Assembly: GCF_014489635.1 (NCBI RefSeq)
Contig: NZ_CP060828.1
Span: 8,544,001 to 8,608,000, forward strand
DNA: 64,000 bases
Reading direction: 5' to 3'
Source: Streptomyces roseirectus
Lineage (GTDB): Bacteria; Actinomycetota; Actinomycetes; Streptomycetales; Streptomycetaceae
Below are positions 42,072-50,890 of this stretch, one piece after another (positions within the stretch are counted from its first letter, which is position 1; each line of letters starts with the position of its first letter). Made by a program: the position numbers and the translations under genes. The notes beneath the pieces were generated by a model. The model was not told the DNA's origin. It saw only the letters and a program-made list of their open reading frames with translations, and made no database searches.

Positions 42072-43673
42072 GTGCAGCACCTGAGTGAGAGCGCGGGCGC
42101 GGTGTTCGCCGTGCTGGCCGCCTCCGGCGACGCGACCCGGCCCCGGCTCGCGCAGCTCGCGGGGCTCTCCAAACCGACCGTCTCGGCGGCCGTCGCCGAG
42201 CTGGAGGCCGCCGGGCTCGCCGCCCGCACCGGCACCGCCCACGGCGCGACCGGCCGCGCCGCCGCCGTCTACCGCCTCGGCCCCGCCGCCGGCACCGTCC
42301 TCGCCGTCGACCTCGGCTCCACCCACACGATCGTCCGCGCCTGCGCCCTCGACGGCACCGTCCTCACCACCCACACCACCCAAACCCACCCCGCCGAAAC
42401 CGTCCAAGCGGTCCTGCGCACCCTCGCCCACGAGGAACGGGGGCCGGTGCGGGGCGTGGTGGTGGCGGTCCCGGACGTGGTGCGACCGGCGGAGTGTGGA
42501 AGGGCGTGGCCGGGGGCGGCAGGGAAGCCAGGGACGGTTGGACGCGGCGGCGGGGGGCGGGGCCCGGAGTCCTCGGTCGGCCGACCTGCGCCTGCGGCGG
42601 GCGGCCGACGCGCACCCGCCGCGAGCGGTCGGTCGGGGCCCGGCCCGACCGACCAGGGCCGGGGCGAGGCCGGTGATCGGGCGGCGCCCGAGGCACGTGG
42701 CCGACGCGGGGCCGTGGCAGATGGCCCGCTGGGCTCCGAGGTGGGGGAAGGGCGCCAGGGTTCGGCAGGTGGCCGGTCACGGGACGAGGCAAGCGGTGAG
42801 CCCGGATCCGAGGCGAGCGGTCGGTGGGAGCCGGAGGTCGGCCGTGCCGGGGGCGCGGACACCGGCGCCCTGCCGCGCCCCGACGCCGGCCGCTCCTCCG
42901 AGCCCGGCGCCGGCCGTCCTGCGCACCCCGCTCCCGGGTACCCGTCGCACCCCGGCCCCGGCCACGGCCCCCGCTCCGGTGACCCCCGTGGGGCCCGCCC
43001 CGCCACCCCCGCCGTCGCCGCTGCCGTCGACGCGTTGGCGTTGCCCCCGCATCTGCCGGTGCACATCGAGAACAACGTGAACTGCGCGGCGTTGGCGGAG
43101 TTGCATGAGGGGGCGGCGAGGGGGCGGCACACGTTCGGGTATTTGCAGGTGGGGTACGGGATAGGGCTGGGGATCGTGGTCGGGGGGCAGGTGTTGCGGG
43201 GGGCCGGTGGGGCGGCGGGGGAGATCGCGCGGTTGCCGTACCCGTGGCGGCCGGACCGGGAGTCGGTGCTGGAGGGGATGGAGGCGTACGTAGGGGCGGG
43301 CGCGCTGATGCGCAGGGTGCGGGAGGGGTGGACGGACGGCACGGCCCCGGAGGACGCCGCCGAACTCTTCGCGCTGGCCGGAAACGGGCACACCGACGCC
43401 GCCGGATTCGTCGCCGCGCACGCCCGCGAGGTCGGCAGGCTGGCCGCGGCCACCGTCGCCGTCCTCGACCCGGGCCTGATCGTCCTGGGCGGCGGCATCG
43501 GCGCGAACCCGCAGCTCCTGCCGGGGGTGCGGGCGGAGCTGGCGCGCCTGAGCTGGCCCACCGAGGTGGTCGTCGGCGAGGTCGGCGAGGACGCCACCGT
43601 CGCGGGCGCCGCCCGCCTCGCGGTGGCCCGAGGAATCCAAACCGTGACCGAGGGGTCGGACAAGAGGCATTGA
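42072..43673 (+). CDS. ROK-family transcriptional regulator with a long low-complexity insertion
   Basis: A 533-residue ROK repressor, about 150 longer than usual. Residues 5-65 form the winged HTH (LAQLAGLSKPTVSAAVAELE). The ROK kinase-like fold begins GTVLAVDLGSTHTIVRACAL at 74, but after GVVVAVPDVVRP (about 140) a Gly/Arg/Pro/Ala/Ser-rich stretch of about 165 residues intervenes up to RGARPATP (about 312), where the normal fold resumes with LPVHIENNVNCAALAEL. The usual zinc-binding C-x-C-G-x2-G-C is missing between GGAAGEIARLPYPWR and VLEGMEAYVGAGAL. GGGGGAG precedes the GTG. It likely controls the kinase and the following sugar ABC operon. Confidence 0.88.
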   Translation: MQHLSESAGAVFAVLAASGDATRPRLAQLAGLSKPTVSAAVAELEAAGLAARTGTAHGATGRAAAVYRLGPAAGTVLAVDLGSTHTIVRACALDGTVLTTHTTQTHPAETVQAVLRTLAHEERGPVRGVVVAVPDVVRPAECGRAWPGAAGKPGTVGRGGGGRGPESSVGRPAPAAGGRRAPAASGRSGPGPTDQGRGEAGDRAAPEARGRRGAVADGPLGSEVGEGRQGSAGGRSRDEASGEPGSEASGRWEPEVGRAGGADTGALPRPDAGRSSEPGAGRPAHPAPGYPSHPGPGHGPRSGDPRGARPATPAVAAAVDALALPPHLPVHIENNVNCAALAELHEGAARGRHTFGYLQVGYGIGLGIVVGGQVLRGAGGAAGEIARLPYPWRPDRESVLEGMEAYVGAGALMRRVREGWTDGTAPEDAAELFALAGNGHTDAAGFVAAHAREVGRLAAATVAVLDPGLIVLGGGIGANPQLLPGVRAELARLSWPTEVVVGEVGEDATVAGAARLAVARGIQTVTEGSDKRH

Positions 43674-43713
43674 CGGACTCCATCCGCTTCTGCCAATGTC
43701 CGGACAAGCGCTT
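43670..43713 (+). promoter_or_regulatory. Promoter and palindromic operators before the second sugar ABC operon
   Basis: TTGACG (43670-43675), overlapping the ROK stop codon, and CAATGT (43694-43699) are 18 nt apart and could be a promoter. Directly overlapping the -10 is the palindrome TGTCC-GGACA (43697-43706), followed by AAGC-GCTT (43706-43713). The operon lipoprotein gene begins 200 nt later. Confidence 0.45.
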
Positions 43714-43753
43714 TCTAGCCGGGCGGGACCCCGGCGCAGAGCGGTGAATCCAG

Positions 43754-43770
43754 CCGTACGGACCGTACGG
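43754..43770. promoter_or_regulatory. CCGTACGG-A-CCGTACGG double palindrome
   Basis: Two copies of the palindrome CCGTACGG flank a single A, making a 17-bp element. A hairpin CCCACGG/CCGTGGG (43772-43792) follows. Both are in the leader of the ABC operon, between promoter candidate and lipoprotein gene, and may be operator or RNA structure. Confidence 0.5.
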
Positions 43771-43916
43771 GCCCACGGGGCGTGTCCGTGGGGGGATCCC
43801 GTTCGTCCAGGTGGCGCGGCCGGGCGAGGCCGCGGACCATGAGCGCACTCACTCAAAGGAACCCGAGCCGCCTCACCGGCCGGAAGATCCGTCACGCACA
43901 CCCAGGGAGGGACCCG

Positions 43917-45248
43917 GTGGGTCACGAGATCTCGCGCAGAAGCATTTTCCGCGCCGCGAGCGGCATCACGGTCGCGACGGCGCTCGGCACCACGCTGAGC
44001 GCCTGCGGCGGCGGCACGGGCGCCGGCAGCAGCAACAGCAAGCTGACGATGACCTGGTGGGGCAGCGACCAGCGCCACGCGGCGTACAAGAAAGCGCTTG
44101 CCACGTTCCAGCAGGACAACCCGAAGATCAAGATCCAGGAGACCTACCAGGGGTACGACGGATACTTCGACAAGTTCAACACCAACGTCGCGGGCGGCTC
44201 CGCCCCCGACCTGATGCAGATGGACACCGGGCTCGTCGCCCAGTACGCGCGCAAGGGCGTCCTCGCCCCCATCGACGAGTACGTCGGCAAGGACCTCGAC
44301 CTCACCGGCTTCTCCAAGACCCTGCTGGCCAGCGGCACCGTCGACGGCAAGCTGTACGGCGTCCCCTCCGGCATCGGCGTCAACCAGCTCACCGTCAACC
44401 GCAGCGGCCTCGAAGCCCTCGGCCTGAAGCTGCCCGAGCGCGAGTGGAACTGGAACGACCTCAAGGCGATCGCGCAGGAGGTCTACAAGAAGAGCGGCGG
44501 CAAGACGTACGGCGTCGACGACGGCGGCGGCTCCACCCTCCAGTGCTTCGAGATCTTCGCCCGCGAGAAGGGCCAGCAGTTCTTCTCGGACGACGGCAAG
44601 AAGCTCGGCTTCACCCCGGACACCCTCCAGGAGTGGTGGGAGTTCTGGGCCGAGATGCGCAAGACCAACGCCTCCCCGCCGGCCGCGATCACCTCGGCCG
44701 CGCACAACGACCTCACCAAGAACGCGGTCGTCATCGGCAAGGCGCTGTTCACCTTCGACTCCGGCGTCTACGGCGCGGGCGGCTCGATCACCGACGCGCA
44801 GCTCGACTTCCTGCCCACCCCGCAGGGCAACTGGTCCGGCGCCCGCGAGGGCAACTTCGTCAACGGCGGTGTCCTGCTGAGCGCCACCAAGACCAGCAAG
44901 CGGATCGCCGACTCCGTCAAGATCATCTCCTTCTTCGCGCAGAACGACACCGCGATCAAGGACATGCAGCTGCTGCGCGGCATCCCGCCGACCGAGAAGG
45001 CCCGCAACCTGATCGCCGCCGGCCTCAACGCGACGGACAAGCTCAACATGGCGAGCGCCGACTACATCTCGCAGCGCGTCGCCAAGGCCACCAACGTGCT
45101 GCCGAACCCGGTGCCGCCGCCGCAGGGCGCCGACCAGATCTGGGACCTGCTGTTCCAGTCGAACCTCGCCGTGGCCTTCGGCAAGGCCACCATCACGTCG
45201 CAGTCGGGCAAGTTCTTCGACCAGGCGGCAGGCATCCTGTCCGCCTGA
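43917..45248 (+). CDS. Sugar ABC transporter substrate-binding lipoprotein
   Basis: A 443-residue family-1 solute-binding protein. The signal contains twin arginines (SRRSIFRAAS) and ends at lipobox LSAC, so it may be a Tat-exported lipoprotein. The mature part starts KLTMTWWGSDQRHAAYKKAL and includes GSAPDLMQMDTGLVAQYARKG and YGVPSGIGVNQLTVNRSGL, typical of oligosaccharide binders; aromatic residues are frequent (WWGSD, EWNWNDL, QEWWEFW). CAGGGAGGGA precedes the GTG at 43917. With the two permeases it forms an importer, again without an ATPase gene, and an enzyme gene completes the operon. Confidence 0.91.
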   Translation: MGHEISRRSIFRAASGITVATALGTTLSACGGGTGAGSSNSKLTMTWWGSDQRHAAYKKALATFQQDNPKIKIQETYQGYDGYFDKFNTNVAGGSAPDLMQMDTGLVAQYARKGVLAPIDEYVGKDLDLTGFSKTLLASGTVDGKLYGVPSGIGVNQLTVNRSGLEALGLKLPEREWNWNDLKAIAQEVYKKSGGKTYGVDDGGGSTLQCFEIFAREKGQQFFSDDGKKLGFTPDTLQEWWEFWAEMRKTNASPPAAITSAAHNDLTKNAVVIGKALFTFDSGVYGAGGSITDAQLDFLPTPQGNWSGAREGNFVNGGVLLSATKTSKRIADSVKIISFFAQNDTAIKDMQLLRGIPPTEKARNLIAAGLNATDKLNMASADYISQRVAKATNVLPNPVPPPQGADQIWDLLFQSNLAVAFGKATITSQSGKFFDQAAGILSA

Positions 45249-45279
45249 GCGGGCTCAAGTACAGAAGAGGGCCAGGGAG

Positions 45280-46260
45280 ATGAGTATGACCACCGCGAAG
45301 ACCGACGAGGTCGTGAAGGAGTCGCCCGCGGCGACCCCCTCCGACCAGCGGGAGCGCGACCGGCAGCGGCGCCGCCTCGCGAGGAAGCGAGGCGGCGGCT
45401 GGTGGCCGTACCTCTTCCTGGCCCCGTGGTTCGTGGGCCTGTTCGGGCTGACGATCTACCCGATGCTCGACTCGCTGTACCTGTCGTTCACCGACTTCGA
45501 CCTGCTCACCCCGGAGAAGTGGGTCGGCACCGCCAACTACGAGCGGATGTTCACCGACGACCCGGTCTTCTGGGACTCGGTCCACGCGACCCTGCTGTAC
45601 GTCGTCGTCTCCGTCCCCCTCAAGCTCGGCCTCGCGCTCGCCGTCGCCATGCTCCTCAACCGCGACATCAAGGGCATCGGTCTCTACCGGGCCGCGTTCT
45701 ACCTGCCCTCGCTGCTCGGCGGCGCGGTCGCCATCGCCATCGTCTGGCGCCAGGTCTTCGGCGGGGACGGCCTCTTCAACGACTTCCTGTCCTGGTTCGG
45801 CATCAAGGGCCAGGACTGGATCTCCAGCCCCGACACCGCGCTCTACACGCTGATCCTGCTGGCCGTCTGGCAGTTCGGCACCCCGATGGTCATCTTCCTG
45901 GCCGGCCTCAAGCAGCTCCCCAAGGACGTCTACGAGGCCGCCGAGATCGACGGCGCCAGCCCGGTGACCCGGTTCTTCAAGATCACCCTGCCGCTGCTCA
46001 CCCCGATCGTCTTCTTCAACGTCGTCCTGCAGATCATCGACGCGTTCAAGACCTTCACCCCCGCGTTCGTCATCAGCAACGGCTCCGGCGGACCCCTCAA
46101 CTCGACGATGCTCTACTCCCTGTACCTCTACAAGAAGGGCTTCACCGACCTTCAGATGGGGTACGCCTCGGCGCTGGCCTGGGTGCTGTTCCTGGTCATC
46201 GCGGGCTTCACGGCGGTCAACTTCATCGCCAGCCGCTACTGGGTCCACTACGACGACTGA
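45280..46260 (+). CDS. Sugar ABC transporter permease (first subunit)
   Basis: A 326-residue MalF/UgpA-type permease: charged N-terminal tail (RERDRQRRRLARKRGG), six helices starting WPYLFLAPWFVGLFGL, and an EAA loop AAEIDGASPVTRFFKITLP. The ATG at 45280 and the ATG at 45286 (MTTAKT) are both possible; GGGAG lies immediately before the first, so the second has the better spacing. A small hairpin (TGAGC/GCTCA) at the lipoprotein stop codon may lower readthrough, giving more binding protein than permease. Confidence 0.93.
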   Translation: MSMTTAKTDEVVKESPAATPSDQRERDRQRRRLARKRGGGWWPYLFLAPWFVGLFGLTIYPMLDSLYLSFTDFDLLTPEKWVGTANYERMFTDDPVFWDSVHATLLYVVVSVPLKLGLALAVAMLLNRDIKGIGLYRAAFYLPSLLGGAVAIAIVWRQVFGGDGLFNDFLSWFGIKGQDWISSPDTALYTLILLAVWQFGTPMVIFLAGLKQLPKDVYEAAEIDGASPVTRFFKITLPLLTPIVFFNVVLQIIDAFKTFTPAFVISNGSGGPLNSTMLYSLYLYKKGFTDLQMGYASALAWVLFLVIAGFTAVNFIASRYWVHYDD

Positions 46261-46278
46261 CGATTGAGGAAAGCTTCG

Positions 46279-47151
46279 ATGTCCGCCATTACCCCGTCGC
46301 CGTTGCAGAAGCTCCGCTCCGCCACCGGCGCCCGCCGCATCTTCATCCACACCGTCCTCATCGGTGTCGCGATCGTCATGCTCTACCCGCTGATGTGGAT
46401 GCTCAGCAGCTCCCTGAAGCCCGACACGGAGATCTTCACCCACCCCGGGCTGATCCCCAACAAGCTCAACCCCGAGAACTACAGCAAGGGCTGGGACGGC
46501 TCCGGCAACTCCTTCTCGCTCTACATCACCAACTCGCTGATCGTCACGATCGGCGCGGTCATCGGCAACATCATCTCCTGCTCGCTGGCCGCCTACGCCT
46601 TCGCGCGCTTCGAGTTCCGGTGGAAGAAGCTCTGGTTCGGCCTGATGCTCGGCACGCTGATGCTGCCGACCCAGGCGGTGCTGATCCCGCAGTACACGAT
46701 CTTCTACAACCTGACCTGGATCAACACCTACCTGCCGCTGATCGTGCCCAAGTTCCTCGCGGTGGACGCCTTCTTCATCTTCCTGATGGTCCAGTTCATC
46801 CGCTCCATCCCGCGCGAGCTGGACCAGGCGGCCATGATGGACGGCGCCAACCCCTGGCAGATCTACTGGAAGATCATCCTGCCGCTGATGAAGCCGGCCC
46901 TGGTCACCACCACGATCTTCACGTTCATCTGGACCTACGACGACTTCCTGCACCAGCTCGTCTACCTCCAGCAGAACGACAAGTTCACCGTCCCCCTCGG
47001 CCTGACCCTCTTCATGGACCAGACCAGCGGATCCTCCTACGGCGCCATGTTCGCGATGTCCACCATCGCCCTCGCGCCCACCCTGATCTGCTTCCTCATC
47101 TTCCAGAAGCGGCTGGTCGAAGGCATGGCCACCTCCGGCATGAAGGGCTGA
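46279..47151 (+). CDS. Sugar ABC transporter permease (second subunit)
   Basis: A 290-residue MalG/UgpE-type permease with six helices: MLYPLMWMLSSSLKPD in the first segment, an EAA loop QAAMMDGANPWQIYWKIILP and the C-terminal FQKRLVEGMATSGMKG with the family G-x-K-G end. GAGGAAAG lies 5-12 nt before the ATG at 46279; the longer frame starts from a TTG without such a site. It is 18 nt from the first permease stop and 6 nt from the next gene start. Confidence 0.93.
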   Translation: MSAITPSPLQKLRSATGARRIFIHTVLIGVAIVMLYPLMWMLSSSLKPDTEIFTHPGLIPNKLNPENYSKGWDGSGNSFSLYITNSLIVTIGAVIGNIISCSLAAYAFARFEFRWKKLWFGLMLGTLMLPTQAVLIPQYTIFYNLTWINTYLPLIVPKFLAVDAFFIFLMVQFIRSIPRELDQAAMMDGANPWQIYWKIILPLMKPALVTTTIFTFIWTYDDFLHQLVYLQQNDKFTVPLGLTLFMDQTSGSSYGAMFAMSTIALAPTLICFLIFQKRLVEGMATSGMKG

Positions 47152-47157
47152 ACGAGC

Positions 47158-48978
47158 GTGCACCTCCTCCACCAGCGCGGCTGTCTGCACGACCTCCCGG
47201 ACACCCCCGAGGCGTACGACGCCGTCCTCGCCGACGTCGTCGAGCAGGCCCTCGCCCGCCTCACCCCCGAGGGCAACCTCGAACACCCCGACTGCACCGA
47301 CGACATCGGCGACACCTCCCTCGGGATGACCTCCCTGCTCGCCCTGGCCTGGCACCGGTCCAAGGACCCCCGCCTGCCCGAGGCGGTGCGCCGCAGCCTC
47401 GCCTTCCACCTCGACGAGCGCGTCTACACCGAGGACAACCCCGGCTACCCGAACCTGCGGATCCGCGACTCGGGCCTGCCGTACGCCCGTTACGTCCTCG
47501 CCTCCGGCGCGCACCCCATCGGGGACTGGCCGAGCACGGTGTGGGCGCTGCTCCAGGCGGTCAACCTCCTCGACCTGTCGGGGGAGTTGGTGCCGGACGA
47601 GCAGCGGGCGCGCCTCCTCGACGTGGCCCGGGGCTACTGGTCCTGGCTCACCGAGGCGACCTTCTTCAACCCGCAGGAGGCCGGCAACCAGGCCATCGGC
47701 TGCATTGTCGGCGGCCTGATGCTGGCCGCCCACCTCCCCTCCGGCGGCGCCGAAGTCCGGGCGCGCGCACTGGAGTTGTACGAGAGCGAGATCCGCGCTC
47801 ACCGCGTGTACGACCGGGGCGCGCTGCTGCCCCCCGAGCACGGCGGCGCCTACGACAACAACTACGGCCCGATCTCCCTCTCCTTCCTCGCCCAGGCCCA
47901 CCGGGTCAGCGGTGAGGAGATGTTCGCCGAGGACGGCGAGACCCTGGCCCGCTACATCGACGCCCGCCTCACCGGCGGCGGCTTCGACAACGGCGGCCCG
48001 CGCTACAGCGAGCAGCACTCCGGCTTCGAATCCGTCCTCGGGCTGCGGTACTTCGGCGCCCGTATCGGCGCCGACATCGGCCGCTACCGGGGTGACACCC
48101 GCTGGGGCCGGTACGCGGTCAAACCGGACGGCGGGGTCGACGGGCACTTCGCCTGGATGCTCGTCTGGCAGATCCAGGACGACACCGTCTGGCACCGCGA
48201 GCCGTCCACCGCCCCGGCACGGCACCAACTCCGGTCCGGCGGCGTGTCGGTGGCGTTCGACTCCAAGCTGACGCCCTCGCTGGTCGAGGCGGCCGGCACC
48301 TACTACCTCCCGGCCGCCGTGAACCGCCAGCACGGCTTCGGACCGGTCCTCGACGGGTTCCTCTTCACCCGCCCGATGGGCGAGGTCCGCGTCCACGACG
48401 TCCAAGTGGACGGCCTGAGCGCCAAGTTGGTGACCAAGCCGGTCGTCGGCCGTGACCACGTCCTGCGCAGCGTCCGCTCCCTGTACGTCACCGACGGCGC
48501 CGTGCTGTGGACGACCGTCGCCGTCGAACGCCTCCCCGGCGAGCCGTACCTCCTCGCCGGACTGCCGTACGCGGCGGACGACGGCGAGCGGGTCCTGCGC
48601 ACGTCCGAGGCGGCCGTCGCCTCGGCGGGCGAGCTGCGCCTCACCCACCCCGCCGCCGAAGGGCCCGACCACTTCGACGCGCGGTGCGAACTCAGCCAGC
48701 AGGAAGCGGCGTTCGCCCTCGCGGCCGACCCGCGCGGCTACGGCAACCCCGACGAGGGCTGGAGCCACCTGGTCAGCTCCACGGCCGTGGAGGCGGGCCC
48801 GCTGGCGGACGCCCCCGAGGACCTGCACGTCTTCGCCGTCCGCCACGGCGGCACCGAACCGCTGACCGTGCGCGCCGAGTGGTCCTCGGACGGACTCGTC
48901 GTACGGACCGACGCGTTCACGGCCGTCCTCGGCGGCCTCGACGCGGCGGCGGAACCGGAGTTGAGGCTCAGCCGCTGA
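47158..48978 (+). CDS. Unrecognised enzyme, probable (alpha/alpha)-barrel glycan-active protein
   Basis: A 606-residue cytoplasmic protein without signal peptide, the last gene of the ABC importer operon (6 nt after the permease, GTG start). Residues about 1-330 are Leu/Ala-rich helices with loop aromatics (YWSWLTEATFFNPQEAGNQ, PPEHGGAYDNNYGPISLSF, GGPRYSEQHSGFESVLGLRY), reminiscent of alpha/alpha toroid lyases and hydrolases such as heparinase II/III or GH88/GH105; the rest is beta-rich (LRSGGVSVAFDSKLTP, LRVFAVRH-like strands), as in the C-terminal sandwich of polysaccharide lyases. I could not assign a named family. Candidate catalytic residues are H and Y in EHGGAYDNNYG. It probably acts on the imported oligosaccharide. 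Confidence 0.6.
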   Translation: MHLLHQRGCLHDLPDTPEAYDAVLADVVEQALARLTPEGNLEHPDCTDDIGDTSLGMTSLLALAWHRSKDPRLPEAVRRSLAFHLDERVYTEDNPGYPNLRIRDSGLPYARYVLASGAHPIGDWPSTVWALLQAVNLLDLSGELVPDEQRARLLDVARGYWSWLTEATFFNPQEAGNQAIGCIVGGLMLAAHLPSGGAEVRARALELYESEIRAHRVYDRGALLPPEHGGAYDNNYGPISLSFLAQAHRVSGEEMFAEDGETLARYIDARLTGGGFDNGGPRYSEQHSGFESVLGLRYFGARIGADIGRYRGDTRWGRYAVKPDGGVDGHFAWMLVWQIQDDTVWHREPSTAPARHQLRSGGVSVAFDSKLTPSLVEAAGTYYLPAAVNRQHGFGPVLDGFLFTRPMGEVRVHDVQVDGLSAKLVTKPVVGRDHVLRSVRSLYVTDGAVLWTTVAVERLPGEPYLLAGLPYAADDGERVLRTSEAAVASAGELRLTHPAAEGPDHFDARCELSQQEAAFALAADPRGYGNPDEGWSHLVSSTAVEAGPLADAPEDLHVFAVRHGGTEPLTVRAEWSSDGLVVRTDAFTAVLGGLDAAAEPELRLSR

Positions 48979-49454
48979 CCCGTACCAGCGTGTGGGCGGG
49001 AAGCCTGGCGTCCCGGAGGACGGCGGGGGAGAGGGACAGCCCGAACCTCCGCTCCAGGACGGCCAGGCTTCGCGTCGCCTCGTCGTCCGCCGGCAGGAAG
49101 GTGTCGCCGTCCGGAGTGAGGATCCCGGCGGCGGTCAACTCCGGGAGCAGCAGGTCGGGTCGCTCGCCCCAGCGCCACACCTCCTCGCGCAGGCCGTGCG
49201 GTGCTCCCGCGCCAGGGTGTGGCGGATCACCTCCACGCCGCCCCGGGGGACCTCCGCGAGGAGGTCGCCGCCGGGCGAGTCGCCGTACTCGACGGCCGGC
49301 GTCCACGCGCCGCTCGTGCCGACGCGGATCGCGGCGTCCCCGTACCCGTCCGCGCGGTAGGGCCCGGGAACCAGGTCGTCCATGTCGAGTTCCGTGGCGT
49401 GCACGGAAGTTCGGGCCGGGGCGGCGCCCAGAGCCAGGTGATGCCGTCGGTCAT
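48968..49454 (-). pseudogene. Frameshifted small gene, possibly DUF6461-like
   Basis: Three consecutive pieces lie in three reading frames. The first opens with an ATG at 49454 that overlaps the upstream MFS stop (ATGA) and reads MTDGITWLWA; the second continues SVHATELDMDDLVPGPYRAD to IRHTLAREHRTA; the third reads HGLREEVWRWGERPDLLLPE and ends LPAHTLVRVSG. Reading changes near 49415-49425 (a GC-rich run) and near 49195-49205. Each piece has coding-like codon use. Total length would be about 160 residues. Two indels suggest a decayed gene, though sequencing errors in GC runs are possible. The family guess is weak. Its 3' end overlaps the convergent enzyme gene by 11 nt. Confidence 0.6.
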
Positions 49455-50890
49455 GAGCGTGACCGTAGCCTCCCGCGGGTCAGCGCGAGGGCGGGCAGCG
49501 CGGCGAGGGCGAAGAGGACGCCCGTCATCACGACGTACAGGTGCACCCCCGTCGCCGTGCTCACCGGGGCGCCGTCCGCGTAAGTCCCGGAGATCTCCGT
49601 CGCCTTGAGGATCTCGCCGCCGGCGAAGTTGAAGACGACCGAGCCGAGCGCGAGGACGACCGAGACCAACCCGGCGGTCGTGCCCTGCCGTTCGGGGGTC
49701 TCCAGGCTGGTCGCCAGGTTGTAGCCGGAGGCGCCGATCGCCCCGGCGGCGATCCCGGCGAGGGTTCCGCAGACGACCGCGAGCGGGACGACGGCGACGC
49801 CGGCCAGCATCCCGAACGCCGCGAGCGCGCCCGTCGCGATCCCGCCGAGCAGCGGTGGTGCCGGACCGAACCGGCCCGCCGCCCAGCCCGCCAGGGTGCC
49901 GCCGACGACGATCCCCAGGTTCGGCGCGGCCAGCAGCACCGCGACCGCCTCCCCGTCCCCCAGCCCGTACCCGAGCCCGAGACCGGGCGGCACCTGCGCG
50001 ACGATCCCCGTCAGCTGCAACAGGCTCCGGAACGAACCCGCCGCGAGGACCAGCGCCAGCAGCGTCAGCAGGATCGGCCGGGTCAGGGCCCGGACGTCGA
50101 TGACGGGCTCCTCGGTCCGCAGCGCGAGGTACGCCCACCCCGCCAGCGCCGCGCCCCCGGCCACCAGCAGCGCGACCGCGCCCGGCGAGAGCCGGCCCAG
50201 CTCGCCCCCGAGGCTGACCCAGGCGAGCACCGCGCCGAGCCCGGTGCCGAGCAGCAGCGCCCCGGCGACGTCGACCCGGCCCGTGCCCCTGACCGGCGAC
50301 TCGGGGACGAACACGCGCACGCACACCGCCGCCACCGCCGCGAGCAGCGCCGCCGCCCCGAACACGCTCCGGTACCCGAACACGTCGATCACCGGCTGCA
50401 TCACGAACGGCTCGACGATCCCGACGACCGACGAACCCGACGTCACCAGCCCGACCAGGGCCATCGCCACCCGGGGCGTGCTGATCCGGCGCGTCAGGGC
50501 GACCGTGAGGAACACGGCCGCGAAGGCGGCGCCCTGGAGGAAACGCCCGACCAGGAAGATCCAGAGGCTGGGAGCGACGAGACAGACCAGCGCGCCCGCG
50601 CAGGCCAGCAGCAGGGTGACGACGAGGATCCGGCGCGTGCCCAGCAGGTCGGCGCTCTTCGCGAGGAGCGGTGACCACAGGGCCCCGGCGAGCAGCGCGC
50701 TCGCGTTCAGCCACGCGGCCTGGTCGGTGTCGAAGTGGTCGAGGAGCTGCGGCAGGACCATCATGGGCGAGCCGATGGCCATGTCCGCGAGGACGTTGGC
50801 GAGGGTGAGGACGGCCGCCCACACGACGAGGCGCGCGCTCCAGCGGTGTTCCCGCGCGGCGGGGGCGGACTTCTCCAGCGTGCCTGCCAT
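49451..50890 (-). CDS. MFS transporter, DHA2-type (14 helices), probable drug exporter
   Basis: A 479-residue transporter with about 14 membrane helices. MVLPQLLDHFDTDQAAWLNAS is the motif region after helix 1 of the EmrB/QacA group, and KSADLLGTRRILVVTLLL the loop after helix 2. The ATG at 50890 overlaps the stop of the FAD monooxygenase by one base (TAATG) and its own stop overlaps the start of the frameshifted gene, so the three form an operon. With an FAD monooxygenase upstream and a divergent TetR regulator this looks like a small detoxification or antibiotic-resistance cassette. Confidence 0.9.
   Translation of the reverse strand: MAGTLEKSAPAAREHRWSARLVVWAAVLTLANVLADMAIGSPMMVLPQLLDHFDTDQAAWLNASALLAGALWSPLLAKSADLLGTRRILVVTLLLACAGALVCLVAPSLWIFLVGRFLQGAAFAAVFLTVALTRRISTPRVAMALVGLVTSGSSVVGIVEPFVMQPVIDVFGYRSVFGAAALLAAVAAVCVRVFVPESPVRGTGRVDVAGALLLGTGLGAVLAWVSLGGELGRLSPGAVALLVAGGAALAGWAYLALRTEEPVIDVRALTRPILLTLLALVLAAGSFRSLLQLTGIVAQVPPGLGLGYGLGDGEAVAVLLAAPNLGIVVGGTLAGWAAGRFGPAPPLLGGIATGALAAFGMLAGVAVVPLAVVCGTLAGIAAGAIGASGYNLATSLETPERQGTTAGLVSVVLALGSVVFNFAGGEILKATEISGTYADGAPVSTATGVHLYVVMTGVLFALAALPALALTRGRLRSRS

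Noticed and set aside
42085..43080. A frameshift pair explaining the ROK insertion
   Set aside because: Neither alternative frame through 42495-42996 reads like a normal ROK domain, so the insertion is not an artefact of two frameshifts as far as the sequence shows.
45193..48846. A 1217-residue open frame on the minus strand
   Set aside because: It lies antisense to the sugar ABC operon; composition is extreme (Arg/Asp/Gln/Glu/His-rich) and it is a mirror of high-GC3 codons on the other strand.
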